The notes under the pieces: model-generated
What the model saw: only the letters and a program-made list of their open reading frames with translations
The model's database searches: none
Told to the model about the DNA's origin: nothing
Program-made: the position numbers and the translations under genes
In this document: positions 13,601 to 28,300 of the stretch, one piece after another
Layout of the letters: each line of letters opens with the position of its first letter
How positions within the stretch are numbered: the stretch's first letter is position 1
Source: Arion vulgaris
Lineage: Eukaryota; Mollusca; Gastropoda; Stylommatophora; Arionidae
Assembly (NCBI GenBank): GCA_020796225.1
Contig: CM036768.1
Span: 37,403,289 to 37,467,288, forward strand
Length of the DNA stretch: 64,000 bases
Direction: 5' to 3'

Positions 13601-16266
13601 ATCTTTAACGACAATGGTAATATACACCACACATCACATACACTGTTAGACTATGAATTTCGAATTGTCCTGAAATAAAAATGTAAGAAATGTATCGTCT
13701 TACTGTGTCTGTGATTTCTGGTGTATAGGACCATCGTCTCTATTACAGTTGTCCTGTATAATTTACTTGATTAAGGCCTTTTTGTAGAAACATCGTTCCA
13801 TCTTATTTTTTAACTTTGTAAAACTACCGTACGTAGGCTTTTTTTCGTGTTTCTCATTTGAATTTGGATAAACGATGATGGAATGAATAAGAGAGAGATA
13901 AAGAGAGAGAGAGAGAAAGAGAGATAGAGAGATAGAGATTGAGAGAAAGAGAGAGATATACATCGAAAGCTCACTTCTTTCAAGAGCATACGTGTCTTCT
14001 TCTAATTCTTCTTCCTTCTCACGGAAGTAATGCAGGCCAAAGTCTGTGATCTTGACCACAAATCGGCTGTCCACCACACAGTTGCTGGACTTAAGGTGGC
14101 CGTGACTTTTGATGTCAGTACTGTGGAGGTATGCCATACCCTGACACCAGAAAGAAAATAATAAAACAAACAGTAAAAGAAAGGTAAAAAAAAATAATTT
14201 GTCATTATCATTGAAATTTTCCTCTTGTACCGTTATACGTTAAATAGGGCATGTATATAATTTCTCCATACCGCTCTGTTATGGGCAACTCGCTTGATCT
14301 CTTCTATTGAATTGAATCCCATATTTCTCGCCTTTCTACGTATAGATGGGTTCAGGGTATCCCTAGGATGTTATTTATTTCTTGAACCCTTTGCCTCCCA
14401 CTTCAGTGCCTGTTTTGTTCATCATCAAGTAGCTTGTCCCTTCCGGAACTTGGCTCCCATGACAGCAGACTTGAAAAACACTCCGTTCTGTGCAAGTTGG
14501 CGGCGTCAGCAGCAGTCATTCTCAGATCGTCAATGACATCCTGCACCCATCGTTTTCTAGGTCTTCCTCTTGTTCTTCTTCCAGGCATCATTTCTTCCAA
14601 AATTAATTTCTATAGACACTCATGTCGTTTGATGTGTCCAATATATTTAATTTTTCTTATTTAATTGTCCTGGGCATGCGGGTGTTTACGGTAATGAGAG
14701 AGCGGACAGGCTTGCATCAACAGCATCGATTGTTGGGGAGTTGAAGATGGATATACTGTCCTGGGCATGCGGGTGTTTACGGTAAGGAGAGAGCGGACAG
14801 GCTTGCATCAACAGCATCGATTGTTGGGGAGTTGAAGATGGATAAGGGGGATATTCTTCTGTCTCTTCGCGACTCTCTGTTGGATGAGGACACTAAAATC
14901 GATGTTGAATCGATCAAGCGATTTAAGCAGTTTGGAGTTACCGTTGTTCAAGTCGAACTGGATGCCTGAGAGGCAGAGTGAGAGGTGTGTTTAATCAGCG
15001 AGCCACAGGAACCATCAGTATGCATACTCTTCGATATCTGTTGGGGGAGACTGAGCACCTATGGGTCTGCCCGGAGTGCAATGACGTCAGTTTAGTAACC
15101 AATAACCAATAACCAATAACCAATAACCAATAACCAATAATTTTCCTTGTTTTTATGCTTCATAATAAAAGAAAGAAAAAGGAACCCTTTCATACCTCGT
15201 GGTATATAGGTCAATACAGTGTTAGTCCTGTATTTTTCATTGACCGTCGGCACACGATGGGTGATGTGGTCAGCATCACGCCGGCCGCTTCATAATAACC
15301 TCTCTTTAATTAACTCTCTTTAATATCAAGCTGTTGCAGAACTGAAGCGTTTGTTCTTTTCTCTGTCTATGATATTCTAAGTGTTCTTCTGTAACATTTG
15401 CATTCAAAGGCATTCATGATCTTCTCTGCCGCTTTGTCAATGTTCCTTGTCTCACAACAATATGCTGCCAAGGAAAAAACGCAGGCTCTTAAACACTTGA
15501 ATTTTATTCAAAACTAATCAAAACTCTATACCACCGTCCCGAAATAGCTCTAAAACAGAGTATGCCAAAGCAGACAGAGATCAAGAGGGATGCAACTCAC
15601 ACGACGTGGTGGTAGTGTATACGTTGCTGCGCATAAAAAGAGAATTGTCACACATCAGACGATGAATATCTCTAAGGGGTAACGTCTACACGAATCCCTT
15701 GGCTGAATCCACGTTCAAAATCCTGTAGAAATGGCAGTTCACCACTACAGATTAACTGGTTGATATAACCAGTATTCACACGACTGTTGTCAGGTTCAGC
15801 ATGGGACTGGCTAACTCATCCGGTGGGAATCTTTAGCTACAAAATCAAACTTACAATGAACGCTCATTAGTTGAGGGTTTCTATGCCACAAATGGGGTTT
15901 AAAGGCAAAGAGAAAGAGAGTAGATATAGTATATCTCTTTCTCATGATCACATGTACCAGATCTCCCCATAAATTCTATTCATGTGGAAATTTGATCCAT
16001 GAAGCCTTGGCAGTGGTGTGTTTTACGTCACATCTTCAGCACCATTTGGAGCTCTGGTGCTTATCCTTCGGCGATGTGTCCGGTTTCAACCAGCGTTTAC
16101 TCGGTTCGCTCTCCGTTATGTAGCCATCTAGTGTTTTTTACGGTGTGGGGTAGCTATCTCCACGACCAACCTCCTTACTCACTTCTTACGACATGCGTGG
16201 CAGGTAACAGTGGTTCTATTCTTTACACCCCCCCAATAGGGCCCCGGTAGCCACTGGGCGATATAG

Positions 16267-16309
<43 letters not shown>

Positions 16310-19300
16310 ATTATCAAAACATCAAAACAGACACAATTACATTCACGTACTGTTACATAAACACACACACACTGTGCATAGGTAGGTTGCAATATTGGAA
16401 CAGGTAAAAAAATTATCGTTGAGCCCAAGGAAAGTACAGACAACAAGCATAAAGACTCATTCAAACTAACTTAATACTACACGAGTATATTAGGCCCTCA
16501 AGGGACCCACAATGCCAGACAACGAAATTGATCCTGGACTCATCCTTTTGGACAGCACACTTTCTTTGCTAGTAAGACTCTCACAGGATGTTATGTCAAT
16601 GTTGATGATTTTCAAACACTTTGAGTAAGTCGAAGAGATATGTTTTTGTCTATCACTCAACTGTCCACTTTTCTCCTGTCTATGACACTATACAGTTGTT
16701 GTTTTTGGATACTCTTCTGACAACGTAGTCTGCATATCAGATCTGAAATCTCTACAGTAACATTGTAGGAGCTTGTGATTTTAGGTAATTTCTACATAAA
16801 ATATGTATCTGTTCTTTTTTCTTCTCCTTATTTATATTGTTGTTCAGCGTTCAGTTTTTTTGAAGAGTTCTGACAAATGAAATCTAGTGCGTCTCGTATA
16901 TGGTGTTTTTCTACCGCCTATGATATTTCTGCATTTCATCGTTTTCGTGGGCGACATTTAGCCTTACAATTAGTTAGTTAGTTAGTCTTTCCTCTTGGGC
17001 CTGTGGGCGGCGCATAGGGCAGAGGTCATAGCTCTCCATGTCTCGCGGTTCGTTGCTATTTGTTTTAAGTCTTTAATGTTTACTAGGCCCATCGTTGAGC
17101 CTTCTCTGGTGATGGTTCTACGCAGAGTCTCTCTTGGTCTTCCTCGTTTTCTTTTTCCTCTGGTGTCCATATGAGGGATTGGTAAGGGAGTCTTCTCTCA
17201 TCCATTCTAAGTGTGTGGCCGATGTAGTTCCAGCGGCGCTTTCTTATAAAATTTGATACATTTTCTTGCTTGGTCTCTTGTCTTATTTGTGTATTGGGTC
17301 TGAAATCTGACCATTTGAGGTTCAGTATTCTTCTAAGACATTTATTCTCAAAGTTATCTAATTTTCTTTCTAGAGCTTTTGTTGCTTTCCAACTCTCGCA
17401 TCCATAAGTTAATACTGGAATCACACAAGAGTTAAAGATCTTTAATTTTAAGTGCTTGCTGAGTGAATTGGACTTCCATATATTTGACAATTTGTTAAAA
17501 GCACTTGATGCCAATGCGATTCTGTGTGGAATTTCTGGCGCTGTATCCCCTGTAGATGACATCATACTTCCTAGGTATGTAAAACTTTTGACTTTTTCAA
17601 GAGTGTAGTTTTTAGTTGAATATTTTCTGGACTGCTGGTAAGGTCAACAATTTTTGTTTTTGTGGTGTTTATTTGGAGACCAATTTGTCCTGAGATATTT
17701 TGGAGAAGGTTTGTTTTCATTTGAATATCTTGATGTGATGAACTCAAAAGGGCTATATCGTCGGCAAAATCAAGGTCTTCTAAAATTTTATCAACCCACT
17801 TGATGCCCATATTTGCGTTATTTGTGCATTTTCGCATGACCCAGTCAATTGCTATTCCAAAGAGCATTGGCGATAAGACGCAGCCTTGTTTCACTCCTGT
17901 TTCCACTGGGAACCAGTCAGAGTTACCGAAATCTGTTCTTACACTGCAGCGCGATTCACTGTAGAAGGATTTTATGATGTTGATGAATTTAGCAGGAAAC
18001 CATAGTTTTTGAGTAGTTTCCAAAGCGTAGGACGGTGAATACTGTCAAACGCTTTCTGAAAATCAACAAAGTTGATGATTAAATTCGATTGAAATTCTAC
18101 GAACTCTTCAATGATTACTCTTAGTGTGAAGATGTGATCTATGCATGCTCGTTTTGGTCTAAACCCTGCTTGTTCTTCTCTAATTGTATCTAAATAGCGC
18201 CCGAGTGGTTACCAGGGCCCAAATTTTGGGTGTAAAGAATAGAGCCACTGTTACCTGCCACGCATGTCGTAAGAGACGACTAAGGAGGTTTTGATGAAAT
18301 CGGATGCACGTGTCCGCTAAGGAATGCTAACCCGAAACAAATGCTTGCAGAAAACGGATGCACCAGGTCGTAAGGAGCATAACATGGTGCAACGATCCCT
18401 CACACTGAGGAATGGGATTGCGGATTCTACGGTCACCAATCTGCCTCTGAGATTTAGCCAAGCAGTAAGAATTCAGACCTACCATCACAAGGGTGGCCAA
18501 AACTTACTGCGGGAAGAGATCGGCACAAATAGGAAGCAGAAATCATATAAATTATATCATACAGAGGTGGCCCACTTACACTAGCGTCCAAGACAAACTG
18601 TATGGCATGGCTGATAATCTGAGACAGACGGCTACCTTTATTAGAGAATCTGATGTCCCAGTCTAGTGAGAACGCAGAAGAAGAAGAAGTATCTAAATAG
18701 TAGTGTTCGTTGAGATGTACATTTGAAAGGTAATCGTTTTACATGGATGAACCATTTGGTTTGTTATTTCTTAATATGTTCTAGTACTGGTGTTGTTTCT
18801 TAATATGTTCTAGTACTGATGTTGTTTCTTAATATGTTCTAGTACTGATGTTGTTTCTTAATATGTTCTAGTACTGATGTTGTTTCTTAATATGTTCTAG
18901 TACTGATGTTGTTTCTTAATATGTTCTAGTACTGGTGTTGTTTCTTAATATGTTCTAGTACTAGTGTTGTTTCTTAATATGTTCTAGTACTGATGTTGTT
19001 TCTTAATATGTTCTAGTACTGATGTTGTTTCTTAATATGTTCTAGTACTGATGTTGTTTCTTAATATGTTCTAGTACTGGTGTTGTTTCTTAATATGTTC
19101 TAGTACTGGTGTTGTTTCTTAATATGTTCTAGTACTAGTGTTGTTTCTTAATATGCTCTAGTACTGGTGTTGTTTCTTAATATGCTCTAGTACTGATGTT
19201 GTTTCTTAATATGTTCTAGTACTGATGTTGTTTCTTAATATGTTCTAGTACTGATGTTGTTTCTTAATATGTTCTAGTACTGGTGTTGTTTCTTAATATG

Positions 19301-22300
19301 TTCTAGTACTGGTGTTGTTTCTTAATATGTTCTAGTACTAGTGTTGTTTCTTAATATGCTCTAGTACTGGTGTTGTCTCTTAATATGTTCTAGTACTGAT
19401 GTTGTTTCTTAATATGTTCTAGTACTGATGTTCTAATATGTTCTAGTACTGGTGTTGTTTCTAATATGTTCTAGTAGATGTATTTAATATGTTCTAGTAC
19501 TGGTGTTGTTTCTTAATATGTTCTAGTACTGATGTTGTTTCTTAATATGCTCTAGTACTGATGTTGTTTTCTTAATATGTTCTAGTACTGATGTTGTTTC
19601 TTAATATTTTCTAGTACTGATGTTGTTTCTTAATATGTTCTAGTACAAGTGTTATTTCTTAATATGTTCTAGTGCTGATGTTGTTTCTTAATATGTTCTA
19701 GTACTGATGTTGTTTCTTAATATGTTCTAGTACTGATGTTGTTTCTTAATATATTCTAGTACTGATGTTGTTTCTTAATATGTTCTAGTACTGATGTTGT
19801 TTCTTAATATGTTCTAGTACTGGTGTTGTTTCAATATGTTCTAGTACTGATGTTGTTCTAATATGTTCTAGTACTGGTGTTGTTTCTTAATATGTTCTAG
19901 TACTGATGTTGTTTCTTAATATACTCTAGTACTGATGTTGTTTCTAATATGTTCTAGTACTGGTGTTGTTTCTAATATTTCTAGTACTGATGTTGTTTCT
20001 TAATATGTTCTAGTACTGATGTTGTTTCTTAATATACTCTAGTACTGATGTTGTTTCTTAATATACTCTAGTATGATGTTGTTTCTAATATGTCTAGCAC
20101 TAGTGTTGTTTCTATTACTTCCATAATCTCATTTGTAATGTTATCTCTTCTTGCACTCCACTAGTTCCGCAGGCATTTTATAGCTGTTGTTGTAATTGTT
20201 ATTTTTCATTTTTTTGTAAGTGTCCAATTTTAACACAGGCAGCACAACTTGGGATGAAGATCGTATTGTTTGTTAATTTAGAAGACAAGTTAAACGACTA
20301 TTTGTTATGTAACGAATTATTGTTCTTCCTTATGTAACATATGTAGACAGACACATTATACACAGTAAATACACTCACAATATAAAAACTATAGTATGGC
20401 AGTGAAAATTAAGTGAATAAATAGTTCTCAAAACCCAGGGGAAAGTACTGGAGCTAATAAATAAGGCAAATAAATCGACAGTAAGCGGGACCGAACAATA
20501 TGGAGAGATTTTGTTATTGTTCAAATGAACAAGGTATTCAGCGATTGCATTATCAGCCGGAGCAGTGGCGGATCGTGATCGTTTTTGTTGGTGGGGCCAG
20601 ACACAAATTTTCGGGAAAATCATGGCTATGGGTTAGGTTATATTTTAATTTATTAAATAATAAAGACGCGTTTCACATTATGTTTGGTGGGGCCCCGCCC
20701 CTCTGGCCCTTATTGACGAGCCGCCACTGAGCCGGAGACCAAGGAAACGAAAAAGAAGAATGATAACACAATAAAATCATAGATGACAAAAATGTTCAAT
20801 ATTTATGTATAAAAAAGAATTTATTACGAATTATCAAAACAACATTAGCTTTTAAATGTCTGAATAAAATATGAAACTCCAAGTTATAATAGTTTAAAAA
20901 CGAAATAACAAATTTTCAATTCTATTATTGTCTCAGCTCTGACATATACCAGGGGAGTTGGAAAATGAATATAGATATAGAATGTGATTTGAATGTGTTT
21001 TAAAATAGATGTCTGAGAAAAATAATGGGGGATGAAATTGGAGACATATCTGAACAACCACTAGTAACAACTGTTATAAGAAAGAGAAGATGGAGATATG
21101 TTGGGCATACTCTGAAAAGAAACGATCAAAGAATCACAAAGCTGGCATTAAAGTCGAAGACAAAGGGTTCAAGACAGAAAGGACGTCATATGTAAATCAT
21201 GAAAAGAATTTTACTGACAGAGGCGAGAAATATCAGATTCACTGCCATAGAAGAGGTAAAACGAGTTGCCCTGGATAGTGAGGTATTTACTACTACTATT
21301 ACTACTACAACTTCTACAGCCATCACTACTAATATCACTACCTTTGTATTTACCCCGATCACCACTACTACTACCACTACTACTACCACTACTACTACCA
21401 CTACTACTACCACTACTACCACTTCCCATTACATCACTGTCGCTACCACAACCACTATTGATAATACTACTAATACTACTACTACGACACTGCCCCTACC
21501 ACCACCCTTACTATTACACCTGCCACTTATACCATTACTATCTCCACCCCGACTCCAACCACCCTTACTACCACCACCACTACTACCACTGCAACTAATC
21601 AGAACTGTATATGTAAGTAGAAAGCTACAAAAGATCAACAAATGCTTGCTACTTACCCTGACAATGTCCTGCATGATGGAATATCTGAACATCCAATCCA
21701 GTTTGATTTGTTCATTTTCCAACACGTCCTAGAAAGTAAAATGAACATAATTACAATGATTATGAAACACAAAATAAGAAGCATTATAAGCAACAAGGAA
21801 TTGTCAATTGAGATCAGAATGAGAGTTATATAATGCTACATAGAACCAATACTGACATATCAATGTGTTATGAACAATAACCAAACAGATCAAACACTCT
21901 CTGAGGGCCACAGAGATATGGTTTTACAGAAGAATGATGAGAATCCCATGGACTGTTAAAATGACTAATGTGGAGATATTGAATGAGGTCAAGACACGGA
22001 GAAAGCTTATCATCAATATAAGAAAGAGGCAGTCATCCTTTTCGAGCATGTGATGAGATAGAGGAGGTTTAGAACACATTGTAACAACTGGTAAAATCGA
22101 GGGAAAACGAGATAGAGGGAGACAGATAAGAGAACATTTTAGAAAGCCTGGCTTTAGACATCATGATAGCAAACACCAGAGACAGAGATTTGAGGAGATC
22201 CATGATCGTCTACGCCAGCCGACACGGCACCTGATGATGATAATTAAACACAAGTCTCTTCTGATTGAAACTTGAAATCGTGGCATATCCTTTAAAGGAC

Positions 22301-25300
22301 GTCACCATTAAGCACAGTAAACGAGTCGTCGATTTTCTAGGCATCACTTACACGTTCAGTAATTTGTCATTGCTTTCTGAACGGTGAGGTTTATTTTTAC
22401 TGTTCGTAAAAATCAAAGAAAGCGAATTTCAAATTGCCCGCTGTGGAGTTTGGACCAAGCACTATTGAGTTGTGATCGAGCTCAATACCTCTAAGGCATA
22501 GACTTCCACTTCTTCTCATTACTTGAAATTAAATTGTTATTTAGTGTTTTTGAACTATTATTCGAAATGCATTTTGTAAATATACTCTTTTTTCTATCTT
22601 CCGTATAGTTTTTTTTATCGGTCTCAGTTCCATGGAGGAGATTGAGCGAGTTGCCCAGGATAGAGCGGCATGGAGAAATTACTTGCAAGCCCTATGTAAC
22701 ATATATCGGTACGAGAGGAATTATTTTTATATTATTATATAGTTCTTTTTAATCTACTCTTTATTTCCTGTGCATATTCTTCTTTTTCTATTCTATCTTC
22801 AAGTCTTTCATCTTTAACTCTTGTGACCAAAGCCACATTACGTGGTTTTGGATTGGACATCTTTTTACCAGGAGCCACACTAAAGTTAGTTAGTTTGTTC
22901 CTTTCGTGCCAAAGGCGGCACATAGGGCAGAGGTTCTAGATTTCCATGTGATGCGATTCGTTTCTAGCAGTTCCAGAGCTTGTATGGTTTTACATCCCAA
23001 AAGTATACTATCTTGTAGGATTGTTCTTCCATAGGGCAGAGGTTCTAGATTTCCATGATGCAGTTTGTTTCTAGCAGTTCCAGAGCTTGTATATTTTACA
23101 TCCCAATAGTATACATCTTGTAGGATTGTCTTCAAGGCGAGGTTTAGATTTATGATGTGTTTTAGCAGTTCCAGAGCTTGATGGTTTACATCCAATAGTA
23201 TACTATCTTGTTGGATTGTTCTTCGAAGAGTGGTCTTAGGTCTTCCACGTTTTCATTTCATAACTGGTGACCACATAAGAACTTGTCGATTTAGTCTCTT
23301 TTCGTCTGATCTAAGAATATGATCTAAATATTTCCACACTAAAGGGCGATTGTTATTCTAAAAAAGCCCGCATGCCCAGCGTGTTCGTAGCGCGTTGGAC
23401 TGTGGGTGACTAGCCCTCTGTGTGTACGGGTTCAATTCCGTGGGCAGGCAGAAAAGCCACAGATTCCCCAGATTCACAGTGTTCGTGGCACCGAACCGAA
23501 GGGTTACGATGTCCATGGCACCGAGCCGAAGAGCTGAAAAGCTCAAGTGCTTCTGGATCGGAAAAAAAAAAAAAATTCTAAAAATAAATGGCTTGTAAAA
23601 ACATGGCTTTTACCCCGGTCCACTAATAGACTGTCCGTTCTACCTATCTTGAAATTTCTTCTGTTTCTCCTCTGCATTCTATTTTTGCTCGTCATTTTCT
23701 GTTTGATATCCAGTTCTGCTTTTTAAAATTATTTATTTCACCATATTTCTCTTTGTCCATGCCATTCTTTTGTCTCCATAACTAAATTTCTTTTACAGCT
23801 ATTTATCCTTGCTTGTATAATTTCTTTTTTTCTTTTGTACCATTTTGTTAATACATATCTATTTTTTTACTGACTTTTTCTCCTCCTATCTTTGTACATT
23901 CCTTCACGTTTTCAGCATGCGTTCTATTTTCTTCCTGTCATATCTTCACTTTCTTTCTTTCTGCTGTCCTTTTGTCCCCTTTCATTTCTTTCATTTTAAT
24001 TTGTTCATTTTTTTCCCCATCTTTTGCTTTCTTTTTTCACCTTGCTTTCAGTCATTCGTTCATTCATTCGTTCATTCATTCATTCATTCGTTCATTCATT
24101 TGTTCATTCATTCATTCGTTCATTCATTTGTTCATTCATTCATTTGTTCATTCATTCATTTGTTCATTCATTCATTTGTTCATTCATTCATTCATTCGTT
24201 CATTCATTCATTCATTCATTCATTCATTCATTCATTCATTCATTCATTCATTCATTCATTCGTTCATTCACTGATGAAACTTTAGTCTATCAACAGTTAC
24301 AACTTCTACTTTCTTCTTCTTCTTCAAACGCTCCATATCGACCACTTGTTAAACACTATTTGTAATTTGTATGTGATCTGAGACTAAGAGCAATTGTACC
24401 ATGTGACAGTTATGCGCCTGCAAGTAGGCCAGCACATCCGATTTTACAACACTTTTATTTACTAGGGTAGCTTCCATAGGCCCCTACCTCAGTCGCCTTT
24501 AACGATATACCTTCAAGTGTTATTATTCTTTGCTCTCATTGCAAGCCCCTCACGTCCCTCCTGTTCTACACTGCCCTAAAAAGCGGTTCTACAGACAGTA
24601 ACTATTCTCCTTTGTCTACCAGTATAGTGTTTTTGTCAAGCTACATCGCATTTGACTTGGTATTCTTGCAGTCTGGTTATGGTTGTAGATTCACAACTAT
24701 TACCTGAATCAACAACACCAGTAGCAGCAATGATAATGATGACGACAGGAAGATAGTAATGAAAGACAGGAAACGATAACATCTATAACAACAATAACAG
24801 TAATGACAACGATAACATCTATAACAACAATAACAGTAATGACAACGATAACATCTATAACAACAATAACAGTAATGACAACGATAACATCTATAACAAC
24901 AATATAACATACATATCAACAGTAATGATGACGATGAAGATGACATTACAAACAACAATATAATACTTCAAATGTAATGGTCTCTTCATGAAATGTCAGA
25001 CTCACCTGTAAACTTCCTTTGGGGCAATACTCCGTCAGTATACACTGGTTCGGTATGTCAATACAGACTCCATGAAAGCGAACAAGATGATCATTCTGGA
25101 GATCCTTCATCTGGAAGTTCCCAAAGAAGATATTGTAATTACATGGACACCAGGAATATATTTCAAGACTGCCCTGAATATTATATAATGAAGCAAACTC
25201 ATGGCCAAAGACGCAACATTAGTTAGAAAACTGTAGTAGCTACAAAAGAGAGTGAAGTTCATAGAAGAGACAACATTGAATCATCATATCAGGTGCCGTC

Positions 25301-28300
25301 TCCACATCGAAGGTTGGCTGCAATGAATCTCCAGCATCCTCTGTCTTTCGCCATGGTGTTGCACACTGCCAGACTGTAACCTGTCCATTTCTTAAAGTTT
25401 CCCTCCTACTTATCTCTCGGTCTTCCTCTTGCTCTTCTCCCCTCAACTTTCCCTCTAGTAAATGTTTTATCATGGTGTCATGTCTTTTTATGTGCCCAAA
25501 ATACTTTACTTGTCTGAATTTTATTTCTCTTAATAATTGTTTCTTCATGCCTAGTTTTCCTAAAACTTGTTTATTTGTCTGTTTTTCTGTCCATGAAACT
25601 CTGCCTATTCTTCTATATATTCACATCTCAAATGCATCAATTCTGTCTTCTAACTGCTTGTTCATTGTCCATGTTTCCGAGTCATACATTAATATAGAAT
25701 ATATATAGCATTTGATCATTCTCATTTTTAGCATGTTGAATATGTAAACAAAATTTCAAATGAACGAAAACGATCGTGAGAGAGAGAGAGAGAGAGAGAG
25801 AAATGAACGAATGATAGAAAGAAATAATTTTACTTAATGAAAGACAAAAACAAAAACCATGTTGACTTTATTAGACTTTGAACTCATACACTTCAGATTT
25901 CCTGTACATATTGGAAATCCACTCTGTATTACAAGCACACACCTTACCCTTGATGCTTTCAGTACTTACTTTCTTTATTTCCAACAATAAGGGTTTCTGT
26001 ATGCTGATGTGTGTTCTTGGTATTGGCTTGATCGCCAGAATAGCGCCCTGTTGATGAAATTTAGGACATTAGCAAGATTAGCGCCCTGTTGATAGGAAAT
26101 TTTAGAACACTAGCAAATTAGCGCCCTGTTGATAGAAATTTAGTAATGTTAGCTTTAGGACATTTAGCAAGATTAGCGCCCTGTTGTAGGAATTTTAAAA
26201 CATTAGCAAGTTTAGCGCCCTGTTGGTAGGACATTTTAGAAACATTAGCATGTTTAGCGCCCTGTTGGTAGGACATTTTAGAAACATTAGCATGTTTAGC
26301 GCCCTGTTGGTAGGACATTTTATAAACATTAGCATGTTTAGCGCCCTGTTGGTAGGACATTTTATAAACATTAGCATGTTTAGCGCCCTGTTGGTAGGAC
26401 ATTTTAGAAACATTAGCATGTTTAGCGCCCTGTTGGTAGGACATTTTAGAAACATTAGCATGTTTAGTGCCCTGTTGGTAGGACATTTTAGAAACATTAG
26501 CATGTTTAGGCCCTGTTGGTAGGACATTTTAGAAACATTCAGTTTAGCGCCTGTTGATAGGGCATTTTAGAAACATTAGCATGTTTAGCGCCCTGTTGGT
26601 AGGACATTTTAGAAACATTAGCATGTTTAGCGCCCTGTTGGTAGGTTTGGTTACATTAAAGTAATGATATTAATCGGTAACGGTTAGTGTAAGCTATCGT
26701 GGAGAAACAGCTACTTAATTACTTAAACCAGTCCGATCTCCAAGACATTTAAATAATATTTTTCATATTACACTCTTCATATTACATACTATTTTTCATA
26801 TTACGTAATATTTTCAATATTACACTGCTCATATTCAACAACATTTGGACCACAATATTACATTTGGTATATCTCTTTATACTGATCCGCCGTTGGACCA
26901 CAATACTTCCAGTGGCCCACCTTGTTTATCCTGGTACACCATATTCATACTGGACCATCTTTGGATCAACTTGTGTATACTACATAATCATTATATTTGG
27001 GCCACACTATTTATATTGGAACGTCATTTAACCACAATAATCATATTGGTTTTTTTTGGGACCACCTTGGTATGTTAGACCACTCTTAGATGTTTTAATT
27101 AAGTACCATGCCTGCATGCGTAGGCGATCATGTCTCTTCACAACTTTTCTCTTCCTGGTGCAGTTAATCAAACTTGACGTCGAACATTTTGTCGAATCAT
27201 GATGTCAGAACAACCATACATCTTCTCACTACAGGCCCGTGCGGTATATTTTATCAGTATAATGCAAGTCTTCGAAATGACCACCTCCAAATCTTTTTTT
27301 TTCTTTACAATTACCGTCAATTGTAATTTTGCTGCTTATGCCGCCCCCATTACGGTTCCGTCTGATGCGGCCGCCTCTCTATACGGCACGACCCTGTCTC
27401 ACTCTGTCTTCCACGATCTTCCTTCCTTGTATTTTACTCGTGTACCAAATGTTCTAAACTTTATCTTTCCATTATATTCCCCACGAACCTTGATTGTCTG
27501 ATTCTTATTTTGTTCATAAAGTTTCATTGTGTGCAGACCTTTTTTAAAAGCTCATAATTTGTTTTCTTCGCTGTCCATTGAATTTGCAGCATTCTTCTAT
27601 AAAACTACCTCTCTGTGACCTCCAGAAACAGATGAGACTGCAGTAAAACTATTTGATTGACAAAACACGTAATCACAAAGTACTGTAGTTTACAATTACA
27701 AAAAATGACAAAATAAGCAACGTTTCGACCAGCAAGGCCTTTATCAGGCAAACGAACAACATGAGTGGCAAATTAAAAAAAAAACCAATGGATGATTAAA
27801 ATTAGTCGTCCATTTGTTTTTTAAAATTTGTCACTTCTGTTGTTCGTTTGCTTGATAAAGGCCTTGTTGGTCGAAACGTTGCTGTATTTTGTCATTGTTT
27901 TTGTAATTTGTAAAACTACAGTACTTTGTGATTACGTGTTTTGTGGCCTCCAGCTATCTTTTAGATTGTTTGTTCATTGAAGCACATTTGAACCACATGT
28001 GTTATATTCGAATATCTTATGCAATGTTGTAGGGTGAACATGTCATCATGAACAAGAAATGAGCATTGTACAACACAATATTTCTCCCAACATTATGCTA
28101 TCAGTGCTAAACCTGGACGCTGACAACAAATAATAGAAGAAAACTAGTCACGACAGATATGAAGTGTCTACGAAGAATGCTGGTGTATCAAGAAGTGACC
28201 GGTTTAGAAATGAAGACATCAGGAAAAAGTGGGTACAACATCAGTACTGAAATTCATCGAGAACCAACAAATTTAATGGTTCTGCCATATTAGCAGATTA

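Larger units (their letters stand above)
16968..20215 (-). mobile_element. RTE-like LINE: reverse transcriptase to 3' tail, interrupted
   Basis: Reading leftwards on the minus strand: '[19 protein letters not shown]', '[17 protein letters not shown]' (RT motif A), '[20 protein letters not shown]', '[13 protein letters not shown]' (the catalytic YADD-equivalent), '[10 protein letters not shown]', then '[18 protein letters not shown]' and '[15 protein letters not shown]', ending in a (CTAA)n tail at 16968-16984. The clade is inferred from motif style. Frameshifts near 17080, 17570 and 18020 kill it. It holds a SINE (18198-18688) and a minisatellite (18762-20112). 'KMPAELVEC' near 20185 suggests the RT frame resumes beyond the array. 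Confidence 0.85.

Noticed and set aside
16968..16984. Telomere-like TTAG repeats
   Set aside because: Only four units at the exact 3' end of a LINE; they are its tail.
18762..20112. CRISPR-like array
   Set aside because: Repeats are directly adjacent with no unique spacers, and the setting is eukaryotic; the same holds for all other arrays here.
24047..24275. Phe-Ile-His-Ser repeat protein
   Set aside because: (TTCA)n microsatellite read in three frames.
26118..26527. Open frames of 14-residue repeats on both strands
   Set aside because: A 42-bp minisatellite (multiple of 3, few stops) explains open frames on both strands.
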